A DNA stretch of 64,000 bases from Pardosa pseudoannulata. Lineage: Eukaryota; Arthropoda; Arachnida; Araneae; Lycosidae. Under the pieces are notes generated by a model that saw only the letters and a list, made by a program, of their open reading frames with translations, ran no database searches and was not told where the DNA came from. The stretch lies in contig JAGEOH010000230.1 of assembly GCA_032207245.1 (NCBI GenBank), forward strand, positions 1 through 64,000, in the 5' to 3' direction. Both the position numbers and the translations under genes were made by a program. Below, piece by piece: positions 57,147 through 64,000 of the stretch (position 1 is the first letter of the stretch; each line of letters opens with the position of its first letter).

Positions 57147-58697
57147 GCCTAGATAAGTGGGGGCAGTCGATTGGATCCAGTGTGAAATCAGTGCCATACT
57201 GAATATTTTTGAAGCAAGCTCTGCATCAAAGGGGGTCGAACGATGGCTGAATGGTTAGGGTGCTGGCCTTCGGAACCTGAGTTCGTGGGTTCGAATCCCA
57301 CTACGACATGGATGTTCGTAGTCGTTCGGAATCGGCTTTAAGCAGTAGGTCCCGGTCTCATTAGCCCTCGTGTTGCAAAAAATAGACCGCAGTGCTCCAA
57401 AACCAAAGCAAACCGCATCAAAGGGGACGCCGAGTCCATGTAAAAAGGAGATACACTCCAGAGTAAAATCAACGCCAGTCTGAAAATTCCCGAAGCAAGC
57501 TTCAGTACCAAAGTGGAAGCCAAATCTTTTGTTTGACCTTCTCCAGTGTGCGAATCCAGAGTATGATTCCAGATGCCGATTTCCAGTCGTCAGGCAAAAG
57601 TAAGCGTGATTCCTTCACTAATAGAGGCATAAAATTTGTGTTAAGTTATCCGTCTACGTTGTAAACGTCATTTTTTGCCAAAAATCATATTTATTTTTAT
57701 TTCTCTATTGTAAAATTTCAACCTTTAGGCTTCAAAATATTTTGTTTTGTCTCTACGGCATTTTAAAGAAAAGTTACAGGTGGTTAAACATCAGTGACAA
57801 CTGTCAAAACAAAACGGAAGTAGCGACTTTGGAACCGGAAGTTGTGAATTTAAAGCTTTAAGAGCATTTTTTAGACAAAACTTTTTAAGTTTTCATGAAG
57901 ATTAGTTGAAACATTTTTCTAGTATTTTTAATAGTTAGCAACTTGGCAATTAGAAAGTTTTGAAGCAAGAAAGTGTGGGGAATTTTAATTTTTATAATAG
58001 TTAAAGTTGCTTTCATAAACTTCAAATGCGTTTTTCTCAGAACGGTATTTTTAATAAAATGTTGAAACTTGAAATGTGATTTCTCAAAAAGTTCTTAAAA
58101 AATTTTGTTAAAAATTATTAAGAATGCTTTTGATAGTATTTACTAGTGAATGACCTAAAAGCTTTAAATTTGGATTATTTTTAATGATGTTACACTCATA
58201 GTTAGCTATAAAAGTAATGAAAATTCGTTAAAAATTCAATGTGTATGATTTTGAAGAACCAACATTTTTTAGCAAATGCAAATTAAATAAAGATTTTAGG
58301 TGATTCACTAGTCCAGTGTATAAGAAATGTGTTGCATCAAAAAATATTGAAATATTTTCATTTATTAAAAAATTAGACCTTTAGAAAAAACCAGATTTTT
58401 TTACTAAATTTTCTTCATTTATTACAAATTTTATAAAAACTTCTCCAGGAAAAATTTTTTTAAGTGCAATTCTCTATGATAATATAAAAAACATACCTAA
58501 AAATGTAAAAAATGAACTAGTTTCTACGTTTAAAGAAAAAAGTTCTCCGAACGTAGACGGATACCTTAAAAATTAAGGTTAAAAGTTGGAAACTGAAATA
58601 TTGTGTAAATTAATTTTTTAAATCTTTGAGTTAAGCTTAAAAGCCAAATTTGAAAAATTTGGATTTTGAGTATTGTGTATAAAAAAGTGCAAAAAAA
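57147..58697 (+). other. Leader of element 2 (with SINE insertion)
   Basis: Untranslated leader of about 1.4 kb plus a 180-bp SINE. A candidate primer site TGGGGGCAGTCG is at 57158-57169. An imperfect repeat (about 57178-57234 and 57454-57513, sharing GAAGCAAGCT and AAATCAnnGCCA) lies on the two sides of the SINE. The rest is AT-rich. Confidence 0.6.
57235..57414 (+). mobile_element. tRNA-derived SINE, copy 7, inserted in element 2 leader
   Basis: The 12-bp duplication GCATCAAAGGGG flanks it (57223-57234 and 57415-57426). A-box-like TGGCTGAATGG is at 57244-57254 and B box GGTTCGAATCC at 57288-57298. It ends in CCAAAACCAAAGCAAACC. It is the youngest layer in this nest. Confidence 0.95.
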
Positions 58698-59813
58698 ATA
58701 GCATTTCTAACTAAATATCGGAAAGCAGATCTTAAAAGTCTATCTTTTGAAATGGGAATAGAAGTAAATGATTCAGATAGGATTTTTGATATAGTGGAAA
58801 AAATTCGTAATAGCCCTAGGTTTCAAGAAGATCCAGTGAAGGACCAATTACAAGTTATCGTAGAAGAAATGGGACTTAGAGCGGAGGAAATTAAAGAGGA
58901 AAACGAAATTAGAGCTGCGGAAATTAGAGAAGATAAGGAAAGACAGTTTGATCTAGAAAAATAGAGAATTACACAAAGCGCAGACACCCGTAGTCAGAAT
59001 TCGTCGGTAAATGAGAACGCGAGAGCTATAAAAAGTTTGAAATCGTAATGCAAAAGTAGGATCCCGAAAATTTGGATATATCCCTGTGTTTAAACTTGTT
59101 TGAAAGACAGGCCCGAAAGGCCAAAATAGAAGAAGAGGATTGGATAACTGACCTTCGTCCCTTGTTCCCGATATCAATCTCAGAATTAATTATGTTCGAA
59201 CCGGAGAAATAATCCGAAAACTATAACCACGTGAAAGCGATATTTTTAGAAAAGTTTAAGCTAAGTCCAGAGGCCTTTCGAACAAAATTCACACAACATC
59301 AGAAACGCCCAGGAGCATTGTGGAGAGATTCATTATTTGAACTACGTAGTTTCCTGAAAGGCTGGCTAGAAGGGGTAAATGATTATAAATCACTTCAGAA
59401 TTTAATGATTACTGACCAGATTAAACGAAGATAACCCGCAGATATTACAGAACATTATATGAAAGAATGGGGAACAATTACCTAATGAACTTGTAAAATT
59501 GATAGACAAGTACGAAACGGCCAAGCGCACTCTAAGGAAACCGCTAAATATAAATTCGGTAGAGAAAAAGTTTGGTGATAAACCCAAAACATTCGGGAAA
59601 TCAACGGTAGAAAGGAAAGGTGAGGGGGAGAAAAAAACACCTTTAAATTGGAGGCTTTCTCAAAACAAAGATTCTAAGTGGAAAACGCAAATTTTCGAGA
59701 AAAAGATAATCTTAATGTGTTATAAATGTGGCTTCACAGGTCATCTTAGAACCCAGTGGCCAGAATTATTAAAGAAAACGCAAGAACACGTAAATAATAT
59801 CTCGACCCTATAG
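58698..59813 (+). pseudogene. Gag of element 2
   Basis: The frame reads AFLTKYRKADLKSLSFEMG in the position of the element 1 N-terminus, but the start codon is ATA (58698-58700). A charged coiled-coil follows (EEIKEENEIRAAEIREDKER, to 58963). Then come ISLCLNLFERQARKAKIEEE (59080-59140), KAIFLEKFKLSPEAFRTKF (59231-59290) and LMITDQIKRR (to 59434). The last piece (59499-59813) is basic and ends with CYKCGFTGHLRTQW: the fourth zinc ligand of the CCHC knuckle is Trp instead of Cys. Several stops and shifts. Confidence 0.9.
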
Positions 59814-60470
59814 AAATTTGGACCTTCGTTTGCCCCATACTTAAACAAGGCTAAAGTCAATAATATCGATACAACGATACTTAGAGACAATGGAACGAGC
59901 ATAGATGTAGCCCCCATTAAATTAACAAATCCCGAAGACTTTACAGGATAAGTGGTATGGGTAAAACAGCCACTGGAAAATAATTTCCGTTGCTTGCCGG
60001 TAGCAATAATAAATTTAGAAAGTAAAGAGATAGGAAAATTTTCAACAAAGACAGCTATTGTGGATAATACCGTAGACATGGAGCACTATTTGCTGGGAAA
60101 TTCCACGCAGGAACTAATAGATGCTTGTAAAGCTGATCCACACTGCATAAATGCCATAATGTCACGAAGTCAAGCCGCGAAGGAAAATAAGCAAGCGGTA
60201 GAAATTGAGCGGGAGGACGAAATTCAACTTCAGTTAGAAGAAGGGGGAAACCTGGAACCCGATGAAAACCCGTTCGTGCTCCCGGCAAGAGAAGGAAACT
60301 TAGGGAAGGAATTGGTAAATATAGATTCCGAAGCTTTTCGCAATGAGCAACGAAACTGTTCAGATTTGAGTTCAATCTGGACAAAAATTAAGGAAAAGAA
60401 AACATCAAAATTTCTTATAGAAAAGGAACTGCTCTTTCGAAAATCGGTAGACCATAGGGGTTTAGAAAGG
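59814..60470 (+). pseudogene. Aspartic protease and spacer of element 2
   Basis: NNIDTTILRDNGTSIDVAP (59859-59915) is the protease active-site region, with DNG in place of the usual DSG or DTG. After a stop come VVWVKQPLENNFRCLPVAII and VDNTVDMEHYLLGN (to about 60100), the rest of the fold. A long acidic spacer (60100-60300) leads towards integrase. The Ser/Thr loss and the stop make it inactive. Confidence 0.82.
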
Positions 60471-61657
60471 TAACAATTATTAATTTCTGAGAAATATAGA
60501 GATAAAATTTTAGCTCTGTGTCACGAAGACGTTGCCGCTCATATAGGAGCAACGAAAACAAAGGACAAACTTCTAAGGTATTATTATTGGCCTAACTGCA
60601 CGAAGGATGCAGAAAATTTTGTAAAAACATGTGACACTTGTCAGAGAGTCGGAAAAGCCCAGGAGAAGAAAAAAGCGCCCTTAAAACTCGTTCCCATCAT
60701 TAAGGAAATTTTTTCTAACTTAAGCATTGATAGAGTAGGTCCGCTTCCGCTCTCAAATAAAAACAATAGATACCTCGTGATCGTACTTTGTATGGCCTCG
60801 AAATATCCAGAAGCCGTACTGGTAGCTAACATAAATTCCGAAACTCTAACAGACGCCTTATTATTAATATTTAGTAGATTGGGTTTCCCAAAACAAATAC
60901 AATGTGTCAACGGAACATGTTTCACAAGCAATCTCACGTCGATTTTTTTTTTGAAAAATTCGGGATTAAAGTAAACCATAGCTTGGTTAGACATCCACAA
61001 AGCAACAGTGTGGAAAGATGGCACCGTACCATCAAAAGATTCCTTAAGGTTCTCTGTTTAGAGACTGGTCAGGATTGGGAGAAAATATTACCTTCAGCCT
61101 TACTGGCGTAACGCAACGTAACACACGAAACGACAAATTGTAGTCCCGCCGAGTTAGTACATGGTAAAAACTTACTCACACCAGAAACTTTATTATTTAA
61201 GCATTGGGTTCAGCCAGAAGAGGAGGAAAATATCGTCACCGATTATGTTTTTGACCTTTTAAACAGGTTAAAAAGATGTCAAGAATTAGCTTCCGAACGC
61301 GCTGCAGACCTGCAAGTTAAGGGGAAAACGTATTATGATAAAACCGCGGCGAAAAGAAAATTTAGACGGGGGGAACAAGTATTAGTGTTGTCGGCTTACA
61401 AGCCCAATAAGTTGGTAGTACAGTGAATAGGACCTGGGACGGTCGAAAGCAAAATCTTTACAACTAATTATATTGTGAAAATGCCGGGTAAAGCGAGAAA
61501 AAGTCAAATATACCATGTTAATTTGCTAAAACCTTACCACAAAAGAGTAGAAGCTGTTAATTTACTTTTATGTGAGGCTTATACCCGAGAAACGACCCAC
61601 TCCGATATGGAAATTCCGTACCCCACCGATAACCCAAATATTTTCGATTTCGAATAA
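60471..61657 (+). pseudogene. Integrase of element 2
   Basis: The zinc domain has His at 60522 and 60540 and the Cys pair CDTC at 60630-60641. In the core, LSIDRVGPL has the first Asp (60729), and the second position reads CVNGT (Val codon GTC at 60906), so the second catalytic Asp is lost. SVERWHRTIKR has the Glu (61013). After a stop near 61110, HETTNCSPAELVHGKNL, KGKTYYDKTAAKRKFRRGEQ and IYHVNLLKPYHKR make up the C-terminus. Integrase directly precedes RT, an unusual order for a gypsy-type element. Dead. Confidence 0.93.
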
Positions 61658-61679
61658 ATTTGCAGGGACAGCGATCTAA

Positions 61680-62500
61680 TTGGGAGATGATCTCCAGAGC
61701 AAGACTATGCTAATGTCACATAGTAAGATTTTCTCGAATGATCCAAGGAGAACTGATTTGATAGAGTATGACATTCTGCTGATTAGTGATCAACTGGTTC
61801 GTTCGAAATCTTATCGTACATCTCCACGACAAAACGAGATATTGAAGAGCGAAATAAACAGAATGCTGGACTTAAAAATAACTGAGATTGGGGAATCAGA
61901 TTATATTTCACCAGTAATTTTAGTAGAAAGTCCAGGGAAAGACCCTAGAATTTTTATCGACTACAGGAAACTAAACTCCTTAATCAAAATACAATATTTT
62001 CCGCTTCCAAATATAGAAGAAAGAGTATAAAAGTTATCGACGGCAAAATGTATCACAGTTATTGACCTTACAAAGGGGCACTGGCAAATACCTTTAAGTG
62101 TTAGGGCGAGACGATTAGCGGCACACCTTTTGGGACGTATAGGCCGTTGGTATTACCCTTTGGATTAGTAAATGCTCCATATAATTTTTCTAAATTCATG
62201 TCTCAGATTCTACAGGGTTAAGAAGAATTTAGTGTGCCATATCTTGATCATGTGGCCATATTTTTAGACAAATGGGACGACTACATAAAGCACATTGATT
62301 TAGTCTCAAAAAGAATAGCTGAAGCAAAATTGACAATAAAACCATCCAAGTGTAAATTTGCACAACACTGCGTCAAATACTTGGGTCACATGGTAAGAGG
62401 GGGATGTAGAACGCCTTCAGAGGCTAAAATTCAAGTTGTGTTAGATTTTCCTACCCCAAAGACAAAAATGCAAATAAGACAGTTTTTAGGATAGCGGTTA
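61680..62500 (+). pseudogene. Reverse transcriptase of element 2
   Basis: The RT N-terminus SKIFSNDPRRTDLIEYDILL is followed by MLDLKITEIGESDYISPVIL, IDYRKLNSLI and PLPNIEERV. After a stop comes VIDLTKGHWQIPL (first catalytic Asp at 62064). The active-site motif reads YLDH (62240-62251), with His in place of the second Asp of YxDD. KPSKCKFAQHCVKYLGHMV and FPTPKTKMQIRQFLG end the domain. Several stops and frameshifts. Confidence 0.93.
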
Positions 62501-62544
62501 TTACTCTAAGTACATAAAAGTGTATGCGGTTATTGCGGAGCCTT

Positions 62545-63030
62545 TGACTAGAGCACTGAGGGAGGAAACAGGAAAGAAGAAATTTAGTGGACGGAAGAGT
62601 GTGAAAAATCATTCGCGACTCTGAAAGCAAAACTGACAGAGAAACCGGTTTTATACTCCCCGGATTATATGAAGGAGTTTATCCTCCAAATAGACGCTTC
62701 GGATAAAGGAATAGGAGTAATGAGTCAACGTTGTCAAGATGGTTCAGACCATCCAATTCTATATATTAGCCGAAAGTTTACAGAGGCAGAACGTAAATTT
62801 TGCACTATGGAAAAGGAATGTGCCGGGATAATTTACGCCATTAAAAAGTAAGCATTATCTGGATGGGCAAAAATTCACGATAGAAACAGACCATAATCCT
62901 TTGGTTTTCCTGAAAAATAATCCTCGACTAATGAGATGGTCATTATATCTACCGTTTCATTATACCGTCGTCCATAAAGCCGGGAAGGACAATCAACATG
63001 CCGACTGCTTGAGTCGTTTAGGACATTGAA
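62545..63030 (+). pseudogene. RNase H of element 2
   Basis: FILQIDASDKGIGVMSQ (about 62678-62725) has the first catalytic Asp, MEKECAGIIYA the Glu, FTIETDHNPLVFL the next Asp (about 62873-62910), and HKAGKDNQHADCLSRL the last (about 62975-63020). A frameshift lies near 62850. It follows RT in the usual way and is the last coding domain before the 3' untranslated region. Confidence 0.9.
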
Positions 63031-63347
63031 CGATAAAAATACACAAGAATATTGAAATAGTGTAAATAAATAAAAAGTTACATAGTCCAAAAGTAAGAAT
63101 TCTTATTTAATTGTAAATAATGTGTAAAATTGTGTTGTGAAAGTAAACATTTATACAAGCAGAAAGTTCAAAGTTTACAGAAATATAAAGTAAACAAAAG
63201 CATACATATAATGTTAGGTTAGAGGTAGATTTGAGAAAATACATGACTCTCTTGGTGGAAATCATACATGCCTGTATGCCTTAATTGTTTCTGCCTTTTA
63301 GATTTTGCGAGATGACGCAAAATCTATCCAAAAAGGGGAGGAGCTGC
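63031..63347 (+). other. 3' untranslated region and polypurine tract of element 2
   Basis: AT-rich region ending in AAAAAGGGGAGGAGCTGC (about 63330-63347) just before the LTR start; the purine run is the likely plus-strand primer. Confidence 0.75.
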
Positions 63348-63758
63348 TGTGTCGTCGCTACACCCCATTGGCTTCACAAAAAGGTTTTGTTACAGCCCAG
63401 GGCAGGGTGACACTCTGTGTTTTTGACACTACACTACAAATTGTCTTCGCTTCGACCACGCCTTGAGATGTCCGAGGTGAATTGGAAGGTAGGACAGGAC
63501 AACGAAATGTCAGACTGTGAGGCGCCACCGAAGGAACCAACAAGAGGCTACCAAGACGGCGAAGCGGAAAGAAAAAGCCAATGGGAAAAGGCGAAAGGTG
63601 ATGTAAGGAGGCGCGAGTTTTTCGCTGGAGAGTCCCCAGGACGAAAAACGAAGAAAAGTTCGATTTGTAGCGGTTTTTTTTAGAGCTTTTCTCCAGTTTT
63701 GTGTGGGACTCAAGGAGACCCAGTTATACCCCTGCACAACGGTATCTGTCGGCACCTG
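63348..63758 (+). mobile_element. 3' LTR of element 2 (recognisable part)
   Basis: Starts TGTGTCGTCGCTACACC and matches the 5' LTR with few differences up to TATCTGTCGGCACCT near 63758, where similarity is abruptly lost. The corresponding frame is also open (63417-63683). Confidence 0.9.
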
Positions 63759-64000
63759 TCATTAAATTCTTGCGTTTTGACATCCGAAAAATCTAAGAAC
63801 AACAAAAAACGTGAAATACCAAACCAAAACAACACGAGCGACAAGTTCCGAAAGACAAGCGGCAGAGATAACTCTTAGTCTAACTCTACTGTACTCCGTT
63901 CCCCCTTTTATATAATTTTTCACCGCATCTCCGAAATTCTCGAATTGTCTCAAATACGACAGAATGTCTAGGATTACAGAATCATCGCGTAAAGACCTCG
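63759..64000 (+). other. Right edge: unmatched sequence, possibly more of the element 2 3' LTR
   Basis: Does not match the 5' LTR. It contains a TATA-like TTATATAATTTT near 63907-63918. It could be an LTR segment deleted from the 5' LTR, as in element 1, or another insertion. The window ends before this can be settled. Confidence 0.4.

Overview
The window looks like gene-poor, strongly AT-rich nuclear DNA of an animal, most likely an arthropod and, from the mixture of repeat families, probably a spider or other arachnid (inference, not shown directly). I find no intact host gene, rRNA, functional tRNA or CRISPR array. Almost everything recognisable is decayed transposable elements, with long AT-rich stretches and microsatellites between them.

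Layout. 1-2500: AT-rich, one hAT-like end. 2530-5815: a tRNA-derived SINE, a 63-bp retroposed fragment with perfect 14-bp target duplications, and a minus-strand LINE (5'UTR, ORF1 with zinc knuckles, endonuclease). 9836-10470: a complete non-autonomous hAT element. 18.6-24 kb: three broken Tc1/mariner-superfamily transposases. 25.9-29.9 kb: a minus-strand LINE (RT and RNase H) carrying a SINE with 14-bp duplications, abutted by the 3' LTR and INT-RT part of a Ty3/gypsy element (element 3). 31267-33186: a piggyBac element bounded by TTAA with matching inverted ends. 33.4-34.1 kb: an R1-like LINE endonuclease remnant. 37979-38159: a SINE with 12-bp duplications. 40805-46239: LTR retrotransposon element 1, inserted in a SINE with a CTAT duplication. 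46.6-48.1 kb: another minus-strand LINE. 48.5-48.8 kb: a purine-rich minisatellite. 52.8-53.4 kb: a gypsy RT fragment. 54.6-56.5 kb: a minus-strand gypsy element cut by LTR element 2 (56541 to beyond about 63758), which itself has a SINE in its leader.

The most notable observation is that element 2 has the order gag, protease, integrase, reverse transcriptase, RNase H. Integrase lies before RT, as in Ty1/copia, although the proteins are Ty3/gypsy-like. This is the arrangement known from Gmr1-like elements. Element 3 independently shows the same INT-to-RT junction with a related linker, and element 1 has INT followed by the end of RNase H. The three carry different LTRs, so several families of this type seem to have been active here.

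The insertions can be ordered: SINE then element 1; gypsy then element 2 then SINE. Every protein-coding element is inactivated by stops, frameshifts, deletions or loss of catalytic residues. The 5' LTR of element 1 has lost about 206 bp containing the TATA box that its 3' LTR retains.
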